From Corallium rubrum (Eukaryota > Cnidaria > Anthozoa > Scleralcyonacea > Coralliidae), in contig OZ035998.1 of NCBI GenBank assembly GCA_964035015.1, positions 19,039,327 through 19,103,326 of the forward strand: a stretch of DNA of 64,000 bases, given 5' to 3'. The position numbers were made by a program, and so were the translations under genes. The notes beneath the pieces were generated by a model. That model worked only from the letters and a program-made list of their open reading frames with translations. It did no database searches and had not been told where the DNA came from. Positions 11,616 to 22,917 of the stretch are shown here, piece by piece (position 1 is the first letter of the stretch; each line of letters opens with the position of its first letter).

Positions 11616-12067
11616 GGCAAACTTTGTCGAATTTTTGCCAAGTCAGCATAATATCGTCCTGGTCTCGAGTTTGTGTAAACAAAATATTTGCTGAGCGGCA
11701 CGGGATGTTTTCGTGATAAGAGTCTTATTGTAGTTCTGAACTACAATAATAATATTCCTAGACAATTACTGTTGTAGCTTTCTAGCAGTCTGAATTAAAG
11801 ACGTGCCGGCCAGCGGTACCGCACGAACACTTGGCAATAAAATAAACAAGACTGTCAAAATACACATGGTCATGGAAATCTACAAACAATTCGTTTTATG
11901 AAGTTGCCAGCTCTATAAAGAACCGCTGAAGATCACGAGAAAATCGAAAAGAAACGAGGCATACATGGGAGGCGATATTCCTATTTGGTGATTTGGTCAG
12001 ACAAATAATCCAGCAGGCCTATTGAGTCGTTCCACAAGAAATTAACAATGACCAACCTGCAGGCATT

Positions 12068-12165
12068 AACTCTTTCCTGTCCGAATTTATTGCTCTTTAC
12101 TCTTTAGTATTTTGTTCTGGCTAATAAGGCCAGACGATTTTATTCACCTCTTTGGGAAGCCTTCA
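12068..12165. mobile_element. MITE copy with TTAACTCTTTCCTGTCC end
   Basis: Related to the complete copy at 25711-25812 and to a degraded copy at about 22780-22850. The shared core is CCAGACGATTTTATTCACCT with GGGAAGCC. It abuts the left end of the large inverted-repeat element. Confidence 0.6.
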
Positions 12166-12753
12166 CAAGAACAATTTTTCTCCAACTCTTTCCTGTCCGA
12201 ATTGACCTTATCCATTAAAGCAAAGCATGCTGGGAGTTTAGTTACACAAATAAATTTTGGAAGATGGCGACCACTTCCTTCGAATAGGAGCGGTGAAGCA
12301 TTTAGTTAAATTTGTAGATGATTTTTTTCTTCTGAAGATTTAATAAAGGTTTTTATCTATTCTAAGTGGTTTGCTTTGTGTTTTGGGGGAATTGTGGATG
12401 TGGAACTGCCATATTTTTCAAAATATTCATCATTGCGACGAAGAGATAATTTCGTTCGATGAAGAAGGCTCATAACTATTTGAGATTTTACACATCTGAA
12501 AGGTAGGTACTTACATAGATTTCTTTTGAGGTAACTAAGTCCACAGTCATTCGCTATTCCTAACTGCTAGAACTGCAATCGGCTTCTATCTGACTCTTCT
12601 GGGTTCAAAAATCCTCTTTCAACTACCACATCTCTTCATTTCTAAACCAATTTAAAACATTGAAGTCTTTGGCGCGAAAACAACCGGTTTGATCAACTTA
12701 GTTTTTTCGCTTTTTCCTCTGTTTCGTAAACGTCGAAGTATTTACAGCTCTGT

Positions 12754-12966
12754 GTGCGATTTTTTGCTTTGTTTTCTTCTTCGATAATCTATAGTCAGCG
12801 ACGAACACTTCTGACTACTTGTAAACACGAAGTGTGCTCAACCTGGATTGAATTTTCGTCTGGCTTTTTATTCATTTTGTTGGAAATGGAGAAAGAAGAA
12901 TGTGGACGGGAGTGGACAATTTACCACTATTCACCCATGCATGAGTTTATATTGAAACAACATTGA
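12754..12966 (+). other. 70-codon frame shared by both inverted repeats
   Basis: An open frame of about 70 codons in the left inverted repeat. Its mirror frame is also open in the right inverted repeat (21977-22189, minus strand) with only a few residue differences. This may be mere arm similarity; no domain is recognisable. Confidence 0.2.
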
Positions 12967-13159
12967 TAACAGACATCACTGGTATATAAACATGGAAAAC
13001 GAATAATGCTCACTTGTATAAAGCACATGCAAGAAGTCTGGCTACCAAGAAACTGGTAACACAAGTAAAAGTTAAAGCCAATATTATGAAAGGCAAAGAA
13101 TGCTATTTTCTTGTAAAAGGCACTGTCCATAGAAACTGAAGTCACTGGATAGATGTACC

Positions 13160-13504
13160 TGTAGGATCTAGACCCAACTTTAGGGACGGGCAACCTGCGT
13201 GCGGGCTAGAACCGGTTCGAACCGGTGGGACAAGCGTGGCTTTTAGATTTCACTGAGTATATGCTCATGTTTATTCATATATTTTGTTGTTATTGGCGAA
13301 GGAAAACAGTCAGGTAATTTGTATTGTGTTTTGTATTTCCATTGTCTCAGTATTTGAGTATGTAATAGTTGTTTGGGATATTTGTAAATGTAACTTTCAC
13401 GTTTTATAGAAACCACATTCACATTACGATGGATTAATATATATGAAAGTAAAATGTGCGTTTCCTGTCTCCTTCGTATATAAATTGTTAACCTGAACCC
13501 TACA
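13160..13504 (+). repeat. 5' LTR of BEL/Pao element 1
   Basis: 345 bp, beginning TGTAGGATCTAGACCCAAC and ending CCTGAACCCTACA. It matches the 3' LTR base for base as far as I compared, and contains TTCGTATATAAATTG, a likely TATA region, near its 3' end. Confidence 0.95.
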
Positions 13505-13559
13505 CAGTTTCTGACTCACTTCGTGGTGATGTTTGTGCGGTAGCCGTTCAATAGTTGCG

Positions 13560-14040
13560 AATATTTGGCTCGATTTGGACGGTGAGTTGTTGAATTTACT
13601 CATCTATAATATTTTGTATTTTGGAATTTTCGGCACTGGTCTATATATTGCGTATGTCTGGACGGTGATCGGATATTTGAAACTGGTCTATATATCGAGT
13701 ATATTTGGACGGTGATTTATATCAAGTGTATTTGGACGGTGATTTATATCAAGCATATTTGGACGGTGATTTATATTGAGTATATTTGGACGGTGATTTA
13801 TATTGAGTATATTTGGACGGTGATTTGTATCAAGTATATTTGGACGGTGATTTATATCAAGTGTATTTGGACGGTGATTTATATCAAGTATATTTGGACG
13901 GTGATTTATATTGAGTATATTTGGACGGTGATTTATATTGAGTATATTTGGACGGTGATTTGTATCAAGTATATTTGGACGGTGATTTATATCAAGTATA
14001 TTTGGACGGTGATTTCTATATTAATATTTGGACGGTGATT
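13560..14040 (+). repeat. Leader minisatellite, ~27-28-bp unit
   Basis: Many copies of a unit built on ATTTGGACGGTGATTTATAT with variation in the linker (CAAGTATAT, TGAGTATAT, CAAGTGTAT). It lies between the 5' LTR and the polyprotein start. The second BEL element in this window also has a leader array, of unrelated sequence. Confidence 0.95.
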
Positions 14041-14073
14041 TATTTAAACTCAAAGTAAAGCTAACTTCAAAGA

Positions 14074-17000
14074 ATGAGCAAAAGGGACTCAAATGGGAGG
14101 TTAGATATGAGTGCTGTCAGAAGAGATCATCACTCTGCCAGTAATGAGTTACTGCAAGGACAAGTTGTTGAAAGTTCAAGGGATTACACTGCCCGTTGGG
14201 TAAGCAGTGTTGAGCCCCCTACGAGAGCCAACTCTGTCGGTCCAGGGAAAGTTACACAACCTTTAGCAGGGGACCCCCAGCAATTACCAGCTTGTCATTC
14301 TGCACCAGCCTTAAGCGTAAGATCAAAGATATCGAACCGATCGAACTTGAGAAGAAACAGACTTGAACTGGAACTAAAGCATTTAAGAGAAGAACAGGAG
14401 TTATTTAAGGAGAAGAGAGAATTTGAGCTAGAAATGAGAAGGCAAGAAATCGAACGAGAACAAAGATTAGCAGAATGGGATGAGAGACGTAAAGTACAGC
14501 AATTAGAAGCTAGATTAGCAGAAGCAAGATTGGAAGAGCAATTAGAAGCTGAAGACGAAGATATTGATCCAGAATGGAACCAAGGGGAAGAAGTTACAGA
14601 TGGATATCCTGTCGTTGACTTGCCATCCAACCAACTAAACCACCCTGTCTTGGCTGGTTCCCAACTACAACAGGCTGTTCTGAAGAACATTGTATTTGAA
14701 CCTCGTCACATGACGGCAGACCAACCATTCGTACCTGTTTATCGAGATCCGCAAATTCAACAAGTTATAAGCGATCCTCCACAGCTAGATGGCGGGACCT
14801 TAAGACAGCCAACACAACCATTCACGAAAGTACCCCACCCTGATGTGACCCGAGATGTGGCCCAGCGTGATGTGACCAAATATGTACCCCAGACTGATAT
14901 GAATCGGGATTTTTCCCAGCCTGATGCAACACGCATTGACCCCCCTGCATTCTTGGAACAACAAACTCATAGTAACAAGGGAAATAGTCGTGTTCAAACC
15001 CACACCGAATCGGCGAAGAATGATCAACGAGTTTTCGAACAGCAGCAAGAGATGCTTAGGATGATGGCGACTACTATTGGTTCTTCAATAAGTAAGGGAT
15101 TTGAGATGCCAAAGAGAGAATATCTCAGCTTTGATGGAAACCCTCTGACCTACCCAAGTTTCATGGAGAACTTCAAGACTAATGTGGAACATGTAGAAAG
15201 CAACCCTAATGCCAGGCGCAACTTCTTGATTCAGTTATGCACCGGAAAGGCGAAAGACGCCATCAGTGGAACTGTTATGCTACCTCCTGAAGAGGGATAT
15301 GCCAAAGCAAAGTCAATCTTACGAGAAATGTTTGGCCAGACTCACATTATCGCAGCGTCGCACATTGACCAAGTAACCAAAGGGGGAGCCATCAAAGATT
15401 TTGAAAATGAAAAACTTTTACAACTAGCAAGAGATATGGAGAATTGCCAAATGAATCTGAGCAAGCTCGGGTTTCATGCAGATATCAATTCGAGAGGAAA
15501 TATGACCGCCGTAGTGTTGCGATTGCCGAGATACCTCCGGTCTGAATGGGCAAAGGAAGCACAAAACACAAGGGACCAAGGTAAAGAGCCAGATTTCCCG
15601 CAGCTAACGAAGTTTGTTGGGAAGAAAGCAAAGTTGGCAAATACTGAGTACGGTCGCTTGATTAACACAAGGTCCGAAGTCGAACGAGAGAAACCCAAGA
15701 TACCTCGCTTTAGTGGACATCCTCGTAAAGCGTCGTCCTTTGCATTAAGTGGATCTGTCAGAGAACGAGATTCCCCAACTTCTAGTCGTACATCTGCAAA
15801 ACTGAAATGCAATTTTTGCGAAAAGGATGGTCATACCATTGAAAGATGTTTCAAGTTCCAACAGAAATCTTACGATGATCGGAAGAGTTTTGTTTCCAAG
15901 AACGGACTGTGTAATCTTTGTTTATCGAAGGGTCATTACGCCAGCAAGTGTAAGAAAACTCATGGATGCTTTATTCCTACGTGTGGAAAACGACATCACC
16001 CAATGCTTCATCCCGTGACAACTAACCAAGACAAGGAAGTTAAAGATGATAAAGAAGTTCAAGTTCCGAAGACAGATAAGCCTGCTCAAGTCCAAATGGC
16101 ACAGACTGGACACTGTGGAGCAACCAGAACTCTAAACAAATCAGTTTGCCTGAGGGTCATTCCAGTTAAAGTGTTTTGGAAAGACAACGGCATCGAGAAA
16201 GTTACATACGCGATAAGAGACGAAGGATCGAATACGACGTTAGTGAAAGAAAGTCTTGCGAACGAGTTGAAATTGAAAGGACAGTCCGTAGATTTTCAGC
16301 TGACTACTATGAATGGAGTCTCCCAAGAATCTAGCAAATCTTATTCCTTCTATGTACAAGGTCTCGGTCAGAAGGATTGTTTAGAAATTCAAAATGCACT
16401 TTCAGTCAAAGATCTGTCTGTTGCTAAAAGTTGTATCCCGAGTAAAGAAGATATCGCGAAGTGGCGACATTTTGATGGAATCTCCGTACCAGAATTGGAA
16501 AGCCCAGATGTTACAGTATTAATTGGCGCTGATGTTCCTGAGGCCCACTGGAAACTCGAAGAAAGACGCGGTCGAAAGAAAGAGCCATATGCAGTCCGAA
16601 CTCCGTTGGGATGGTCTGTGGCAGGTCCTTTAGGAACTAATCCAAATAGAGACAATGTAAGTTCTTTCCTCATTCGAAAGGAAGACGAGTATCTTCGTGA
16701 GACCATGGATCGAATGTTTCAAATGGATTTCAGCGAGTCAACATATTCCTCAGAGTTGAGCATGTCGTTGGATGATAAGAAAGCATTGGCCATGATGGAA
16801 AGTTCCATAACAGTCGATGTTGATGGTCACTACCAGTTGGACCTTCCATTTCGTGAGAAACCACATTTCCCCAACAATCGAAGCCTGGCAGAAAGAAGGT
16901 TACATTCTTTGAAGATACGTTTGAAGAAAGACGAAGACCTCTATGCCAAATACAAAGTGGGTATTGATGATTACGTTAACAAAGGATACGCCGCGAAGAT

Positions 17001-20000
17001 CAAGCCAGACGAGGTGAATAACGCCGAGAACGTTTGGTATCTACCCCACCATCCGGTTCTGCATCCTCAAAAGCCCTCGAAACCGAGAATTGTTTTCGAC
17101 TGCGCGGCAAAGTATGAGGACGTTTCCCTGAATAACCAGTTGCTCCAAGGCCCGGATATGACGAATACGCTTGTCGGCGTCTTGATCAGGTTCCGTCAGG
17201 ATCCAATTGCATTCCTAGCAGATATCGAGGCAATGTTTTGCCAAGTTCGAGTTTCCCCAGAGCATCGGAAATTCCTCAGATTTCTGTGGTGGAAAGATGG
17301 TGATTTCGAGCAATTACCAGAAGAATACGAAATGTTGACTCATCTTTTCGGCGCCACCTCTTCACCGAGTTGTGCGGGATTCTGTCTACGTAAAGTTGCT
17401 GAGGAATGCGAAGGCGAGTTCGACGCAGAGATCATCGAGACAGTCCGCAAGAACTTCTACGTAGATGATTGTCTTAAGTCGGTGAAAGAAACGGAAAAAG
17501 CCATTCAGTTAGTTAAAGAACTTTGCCAGCTTTTGGCAAAGCGATCATTTCGCCTTACAAAATTCGTGTGCAACGATGTGAAGGTCCTGTCTTCTATTCC
17601 CGAAAGTGAACGTGCAAAATCTATTGTCAGCCTAGACTTCGAGAAATTGCCGGTCGAGCGAGCACTCGGAGTTGAGTGGAACGTGAAGGAAGATGCTTTC
17701 AACTTCCGAATAGCTGAAAGAAAGAAAGCCGCAACGCGTCGAGGAATTCTGTCAGACGTGAGCTCCATGTACGATCCTTTGGGGTTTGCTGCACCTTTCA
17801 TCCTACCTGCCAAGCGTCTATTGCAACGGTTATGCAAAGACAAGATCGGATGGGACGAGGAAATTTCGCCGAGTATGATACAAGCCTGGGAAAGATGGTT
17901 GAATGATTTGCCTTGCCTGCGGAGTATTAGTGTTCCCAGATATTTCAAATCCTGCAAGTTGGGAGCGTTGAAGAATATCCAGTTACATCACTTCTCCGAT
18001 GCTTCCTTCGATGGTTATGGCGTTGTGTCGTACCTGCGCTTTGAAGATGTGGACGACTGCGTGAACTGTGCATTGGTGATGGCGAAGTCGCGAGTTGCAC
18101 CGATAAAACCTACTACGATCCCAAGGTTGGAATTGACGGCAGCAACTGTCGCAGTCAAACAGCATCGCCAGATCAACCAAGAGCTGGAGGTAAAGGTCGA
18201 CTCAGTCACGTTCTGGACAGACTCGACGTGTGTGCTACAATACATCAACAGCGAGTCTAACCGATTCAAGACGTTCGTGGCCAATCGGATTGCCCTTATC
18301 CACGACCTCTCAAGCCCATCTTGTTGGAAATACGTCGATTCCAAGGCTAATCCTGCTGATTACGCTTCGCGAGGCTTGCGACCAGACAACACACGCGAAA
18401 TCGACCAATGGATCAATGGACCAGATTTTCTTCGGGGTAAAGAAGAAGATTGGCCAATCCATCCGCGAGAGATAAGCGTGCTTCCCGACGAAGCTCTCGA
18501 ATGGAAGAAGGACGTCAACATCTATGAGACACAAGCACAACAAGTTAAACCACTGGATGCCTTCCTTCAACATTATTCGTCGTGGTATCGACTCCTGAAA
18601 GGAATCGCATGGCTGACACGATTCGTATGCCACCTGCAAGTTGTTCGTCAAGGAAAGGGTTCTGCGTGCCAAGTGCTGTCCAGCCCAGGAGCTTCCAGCC
18701 GTGGAGATTCTACTGGGGCCGGGGTCAACACTTTATCGGTCGAAGAGTTACAAAATGCAAAGACATGTGTTATCCGCTACGTGCAGCGTGAATGCTTTCC
18801 CGACGAGGTGGCCTCCCTCAAACCTAAATCAAGCAACAGTTCCTCGGACCGTGTTGTAAAGAAATCAAGTAAATTAGCTGCTCTATCACCTTTCATGGGA
18901 GAAGACGGCTTGTTGAGAGTCGGCGGAAGATTAGAAAGAGCGGAAATATCTTTCGATGCGAAACACCCAATCATAATCCCGAGTAAACACCACATCGTTG
19001 GTCTCCTGATTCGTCACTACCACGAGCGAGAAGGACATTCGGGAACCCGAGCTGTTCTGGCTGCTATCCAACAAGATCTATGGATTCTCCAAGGACGCTC
19101 AAGAATTCGACACGTGATCGACCAGTGCATAATTTGTCGTAAGAAGTACGCGCCACCTTGTGAGCAGATTATGGCTTCGCTTCCAACGCCTCGAGTTACA
19201 GCCTTTGAACGTCCGTTTTCTTCAACTGGCGTCGATTACTTTGGCCCGTTCTTGGTGAAGCGTGGCAGGTGCCAAGTCAAACGATATGGGTGCGTCTTTA
19301 CCTGTTTAGCGATGAGAGCCATCCATATTGAAGTCGCTCATTCGCTTGATGCGGAATCCTTCCTCTGCGCCTTCAGTCGCTTCACCGCCCGACGTGGTCT
19401 TCCGAAGGCTATATACAGCGACAATGGGTCCAACTTCGTGGCAGGCAGCAGAATCTTGAAGGAAGAATTCGAGAAGATGAAATGTGATGAAGCACAGTTG
19501 AAGATTCATCATAGTCTACGAGCAAAAGAAGTTACGTGGCACTTCAATCCACCCTTGGCTAGTCATAGTGGTGGAGTATGGGAACGTATGATACGTTCTA
19601 TTCGTCGGATACTAGCGGCGGTGATGAACCAGCAAGTAGTCGATGATGAAGCATTCCACACGTTCATCGTCGAGGTTGAAAGAATCCTGAATGATCGTCC
19701 GCTTCTTCGAAACGCCAGCCAAGCAGACGACTTGGATCCGTTAACTCCAAGCAAGCTTCTTCTTCTACATTCCAATTCGTGCATACCACCTGGTGTATTT
19801 GTCGATAGAGACCGGTACAACAGACGTTGGCGTCAAGCGCAACTCCTGGCCAACACTTTCTGGAAGCGTTGGATAAGGGAATATCTTCCAACCTTACAAC
19901 GACGTCAGAAGTGGCTCCAGCAGAAGAGAAACCTGTCGGTGAAAGATCTTGTTTTGCTGGTGGACAAAGACTGTCCGCGCGGAGAATGGCCTATGGCAGT

Positions 20001-20133
20001 TGTCGAGGAAGTGTACCCAGATGACAAGGGAATCGTTCGCCATGTTATGGTGAGAACGGCTGGAGGACGATTCAAGAGAGACGCTCGTAAGCTTTGTTTG
20101 CTGGAAGGAGTGGATACGAACAATGATAGCTAA
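14074..20133 (+). CDS. BEL/Pao polyprotein 1 (gag-protease-RT-RNase H-integrase)
   Basis: A single 2019-residue frame. Order of parts: a charged coiled-coil region (about 95-165), a DUF1759-type gag region (about 345-490), CCHC-type knuckles (about 580-650, e.g. CNFCEKDGHTIERC and CNLCLSKGHYASKC), a DUF1758-type aspartic protease region (about 690-830), reverse transcriptase with FYVDDC (about 1129), RNase H starting at HHFSDASFDGYG (about 1306), an integrase zinc-binding HHCC region (about 1645-1690), an integrase core from SSTGVDYFGPF (about 1713), and a DUF5641-type C-terminal region. The frame looks whole. The start is the first ATG after the leader array. Confidence 0.93.
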   Translation: MSKRDSNGRLDMSAVRRDHHSASNELLQGQVVESSRDYTARWVSSVEPPTRANSVGPGKVTQPLAGDPQQLPACHSAPALSVRSKISNRSNLRRNRLELELKHLREEQELFKEKREFELEMRRQEIEREQRLAEWDERRKVQQLEARLAEARLEEQLEAEDEDIDPEWNQGEEVTDGYPVVDLPSNQLNHPVLAGSQLQQAVLKNIVFEPRHMTADQPFVPVYRDPQIQQVISDPPQLDGGTLRQPTQPFTKVPHPDVTRDVAQRDVTKYVPQTDMNRDFSQPDATRIDPPAFLEQQTHSNKGNSRVQTHTESAKNDQRVFEQQQEMLRMMATTIGSSISKGFEMPKREYLSFDGNPLTYPSFMENFKTNVEHVESNPNARRNFLIQLCTGKAKDAISGTVMLPPEEGYAKAKSILREMFGQTHIIAASHIDQVTKGGAIKDFENEKLLQLARDMENCQMNLSKLGFHADINSRGNMTAVVLRLPRYLRSEWAKEAQNTRDQGKEPDFPQLTKFVGKKAKLANTEYGRLINTRSEVEREKPKIPRFSGHPRKASSFALSGSVRERDSPTSSRTSAKLKCNFCEKDGHTIERCFKFQQKSYDDRKSFVSKNGLCNLCLSKGHYASKCKKTHGCFIPTCGKRHHPMLHPVTTNQDKEVKDDKEVQVPKTDKPAQVQMAQTGHCGATRTLNKSVCLRVIPVKVFWKDNGIEKVTYAIRDEGSNTTLVKESLANELKLKGQSVDFQLTTMNGVSQESSKSYSFYVQGLGQKDCLEIQNALSVKDLSVAKSCIPSKEDIAKWRHFDGISVPELESPDVTVLIGADVPEAHWKLEERRGRKKEPYAVRTPLGWSVAGPLGTNPNRDNVSSFLIRKEDEYLRETMDRMFQMDFSESTYSSELSMSLDDKKALAMMESSITVDVDGHYQLDLPFREKPHFPNNRSLAERRLHSLKIRLKKDEDLYAKYKVGIDDYVNKGYAAKIKPDEVNNAENVWYLPHHPVLHPQKPSKPRIVFDCAAKYEDVSLNNQLLQGPDMTNTLVGVLIRFRQDPIAFLADIEAMFCQVRVSPEHRKFLRFLWWKDGDFEQLPEEYEMLTHLFGATSSPSCAGFCLRKVAEECEGEFDAEIIETVRKNFYVDDCLKSVKETEKAIQLVKELCQLLAKRSFRLTKFVCNDVKVLSSIPESERAKSIVSLDFEKLPVERALGVEWNVKEDAFNFRIAERKKAATRRGILSDVSSMYDPLGFAAPFILPAKRLLQRLCKDKIGWDEEISPSMIQAWERWLNDLPCLRSISVPRYFKSCKLGALKNIQLHHFSDASFDGYGVVSYLRFEDVDDCVNCALVMAKSRVAPIKPTTIPRLELTAATVAVKQHRQINQELEVKVDSVTFWTDSTCVLQYINSESNRFKTFVANRIALIHDLSSPSCWKYVDSKANPADYASRGLRPDNTREIDQWINGPDFLRGKEEDWPIHPREISVLPDEALEWKKDVNIYETQAQQVKPLDAFLQHYSSWYRLLKGIAWLTRFVCHLQVVRQGKGSACQVLSSPGASSRGDSTGAGVNTLSVEELQNAKTCVIRYVQRECFPDEVASLKPKSSNSSSDRVVKKSSKLAALSPFMGEDGLLRVGGRLERAEISFDAKHPIIIPSKHHIVGLLIRHYHEREGHSGTRAVLAAIQQDLWILQGRSRIRHVIDQCIICRKKYAPPCEQIMASLPTPRVTAFERPFSSTGVDYFGPFLVKRGRCQVKRYGCVFTCLAMRAIHIEVAHSLDAESFLCAFSRFTARRGLPKAIYSDNGSNFVAGSRILKEEFEKMKCDEAQLKIHHSLRAKEVTWHFNPPLASHSGGVWERMIRSIRRILAAVMNQQVVDDEAFHTFIVEVERILNDRPLLRNASQADDLDPLTPSKLLLLHSNSCIPPGVFVDRDRYNRRWRQAQLLANTFWKRWIREYLPTLQRRQKWLQQKRNLSVKDLVLLVDKDCPRGEWPMAVVEEVYPDDKGIVRHVMVRTAGGRFKRDARKLCLLEGVDTNNDS

Positions 20134-20233
20134 GTCGAACAATCATGGTAACTTTATGTTTTGTTATAGTTAAAAAGAACTGTCTAGATCCTTGTAGTTA
20201 GTATCGAGTAGGTTACTGCGATAGGGGCCGGTG

Positions 20234-20578
20234 TGTAGGATCTAGACCCAACTTTAGGGACGGGCAACCTGCGTGCGGGCTAGAACCGGTTCGAACCGGT
20301 GGGACAAGCGTGGCTTTTAGATTTCACTGAGTATATGCTCATGTTTATTCATATATTTTGTTGTTATTGGCGAAGGAAAACAGTCAGGTAATTTGTATTG
20401 TGTTTTGTATTTCCATTGTCTCAGTATTTGAGTATGTAATAGTTGTTTGGGATATTTGTAAATGTAACTTTCACGTTTTATAGAAACCACATTCACATTA
20501 CGATGGATTAATATATATGAAAGTAAAATGTGCGTTTCCTGTCTCCTTCGTATATAAATTGTTAACCTGAACCCTACA
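20234..20578 (+). repeat. 3' LTR of BEL/Pao element 1
   Basis: 345 bp, the same ends and sequence as 13160-13504, followed directly by the second copy of the target duplication GTACC. Confidence 0.95.
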
Positions 20579-20604
20579 GTACCAACAACAGGAATGCTTC
20601 CAGA

Positions 20605-21768
20605 TTGACAGATTATGACTCGAGCCACACCAATCAGAAGCCCCCATTTGTGGGTGACCAAGGTTTTCCCAAACACCGGGGTCTGTCCACAAGCATTTCC
20701 TCCACCTTTGTACCCAGACCACTAAGCAACGCTTAATTAATTGCTATGCAGGTTACCTCCCCTACTGCTACACCACATGGATTTAAACTTTCAGAAGGGT
20801 CAAATAAAAAGCAATCTGGACTTGCAAATAGCCATGGTGTTTCTAAATAATTATTTACTAAAAACCCACACTGGGTGCATGTATTAATAGATTTGCCTTC
20901 ACCTATTACTTTTTCTACATATATCAACACTGCGATTTGTTCATTGTCTTCCCCCTAAAGACATGATGCAGGACCCATGGCTGACAAATTTATTGTTCTT
21001 AAAGAACTGCTTGTTGAGTATAGACTTTGGGTAGAAGCTTTGTTGTCTGTTTATCACGAGGCCAAAATTTGAAGCAGTTAAACATACATGTAGTCTTCTT
21101 TCCTTAAACCCAAGACTGCTTTTGGACATTATTTCAATGTCCTTCAATTTTCTTTTGAGACATATAGTTTCTCTTTAACAAATGGGACAAATTCAGGGTT
21201 TGGTAAATATTTAGTGCTGTCAGTGAAAGTACAGTGTTGTATGTTTTGCAAAATTGTATTCCTAATTTGAACATTAAACAGCTGGCTAGCTTTTAATCTG
21301 CTTTCGGCCAGTAAATTTCTTTTTTGATGGCATACCCTTGAAAAAAACCACTGCAGTCACATGGTTGACATTTATTTGATTCAAGCAGTCCTTCAAAATA
21401 TTTAGATGTCCCAGCTTTGGTCAAACCATCTTTTATTATTTTTATGTCTGAATCATTGACTTGTCTTAGTGCTGTGCTGTTGCTTAACTAAATTTAATGA
21501 TCAAATAGTACTGCAGTTTTAAGTTCTTCTTTGTTGGGGACATGCCATTGTTGTAGCAGCTGAGTGCATGTTACTGTAAATAAATCATCAGGGGACCTCT
21601 GTTGCCTCAAGCTGTATGAACTCAAGCAGTTGAAATATTAAAGCAGCTACATGTTTCCAGCAACCACCTAGACCTGCCTTGCATGAACGAACAAGTTGCC
21701 AGTGAGTGAAACCTTCACTGTTTCCTGGAGTAATTAAGTGAACATATTAAACATATTGTGTTTTCTTC
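20605..21768 (-). pseudogene. Decayed SWIM zinc finger / YqaJ-recombinase-like gene
   Basis: Minus-strand fragments in order resemble the SWIM-plus-YqaJ proteins common in invertebrate genomes. Near 21650-21700, CKAGLGGCWKHVAALIFQ fits the SWIM CxH end. Near 21080, LTASNFG follows an Arg-rich lead, as at the start of YqaJ-type nucleases. Near 20830, GFLVNNYLETPWLFASPDCF corresponds to the family motif around the catalytic Asp (P.L.ASPDG). The fragments lie in different frames with several stops and shifts, so the gene is not functional. It sits between the two inverted repeats, so it was probably carried by the element. YqaJ domains are known as phage/viral recombination nucleases; the role in such eukaryotic elements is not established. 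Confidence 0.55.
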
Positions 21769-21769
21769 A

Positions 21770-22771
21770 TGGAAGCATTCCTGTTGTTGGTACATCTATC
21801 CAGTGACTTCAGTTTCTATGGACAGTGCCTTTTACAAGAAAATAGCATTCAGTTTGCCTTTCATAACATTGGCTTTAACTTTTACTTGTGTTACCAGTTT
21901 CTTGGCAGCCAGACTTCTTGCATGTGCTTACAAGTGAGCATTATTGGTTTTTCATGTTTACCAGGGATGTCTGTTATCAATGTTGTTTCAATATAAACTT
22001 ATGCATGGGTGAATAGTGGTAAATTGTCCACTCCCGTCCAGATTCTTCTTTCTCCATTTCCAACAAAATGAATACAAAGCCAGACGAAAATTCAATGCAG
22101 GTTGAGCACACTTCGTGTTTACAAGTAGTCAGAAGTGTTCGTCGCTGACTATAGATTATCGAAGAAGAAAACAAAGCAAAAAATCGCACACAGAGCTGTA
22201 AATACTTCGACGTTTACGAAACAGAGGAAAAAGCGAAAAAATTAAGTTGATCAAACCGGTTGTTTTCGCGTCAAAGACTTCAATGTTTTAAATTGGTTTA
22301 GAAATAGAACTCTTGAGTCTTGATCAAATCGTGCGTGAAGAGATGTGGTAGTTGAAAGAGGATTTTTGAACCCAGAAGAGTCAGATAGAAGCCGATTGCA
22401 GTTCTAGCAGTTAGGAATAGCGAATGACTGTGGACTTAGTTACCTCAAAAGAAATCTATGTAAGTACCTACCTTTCAGATGTGTAAAATCTCAAATAGTT
22501 ATGAGCCTTCTTCATCGAACGAAATTATCTCTTCGTCGCAATGATGAATATTTTGAAAAATATGGCAGTTCCACATCCACAATTCCCCCAAAGCACAAAG
22601 CAAACCACTTAGAATAGATAAAAACCTTTATTAAATCTTCAGAAGAAAAAAATCATCTACAAATTTAACTAAATGCTTCACCGCTCCTATTCGAAGGAAG
22701 TGGTCGCCATCTTCCAAAATTTATTTGTGTAACTAAACTCCCAGCATGCTTTGCTTTAATGCATAAGGTCC
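21770..22771. repeat. Right terminal inverted repeat of the SWIM/YqaJ element
   Basis: A ~1-kb inverted copy of 12204-13159 plus 20579-20602. It includes the mirror of the BEL target site (GGTAC at 21789-21793) in uninterrupted form. Confidence 0.85.
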
Positions 22772-22917
22772 ATTGGTGTTTAGTATTTTATTCTGGCTAA
22801 CGCCAGATGATTTTATTCAACTCTAAGGAAGCCCTCGCATAGGAACGATTTATTAATTAATAAAGTAAGAAAATCGCTTTGTATTTACATAAACATTCTT
22901 TTTTCCTACGATAAGTA

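Larger units (their letters stand above)
13160..20578 (+). mobile_element. BEL/Pao LTR retrotransposon 1, looks whole
   Basis: Two 345-bp LTRs that look identical, TGTAGG...CCTACA ends, a 5-bp target duplication GTACC on both sides (13155-13159 and 20579-20583), a leader with a tandem array, and one long uninterrupted polyprotein frame. It inserted into the left inverted repeat of the 12204-22771 element. LTR identity implies a very recent insertion. No break is evident. Confidence 0.95.
12204..22771. mobile_element. DNA transposon-like element with ~1-kb terminal inverted repeats
   Basis: The left arm 12204-13159 continues after the BEL insertion at 20579-20602, and is matched in inverted orientation by 21770-22771. 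The shared outer ends are GACCTTAT.CATTAAAG and GCAAAGCATGCTGGGAGTTTA. Further blocks match inward (GAAGATGGCGACCACTTCCT, TCAGCGACGAACACTTCTGA, GAAGTCACTGGATAGATGTA). Without the BEL element it would be about 3.1 kb. The ~1.2-kb interior (20603-21769) holds a decayed SWIM/YqaJ-like gene. I recognise no transposase, so the superfamily is open. Confidence 0.75.
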
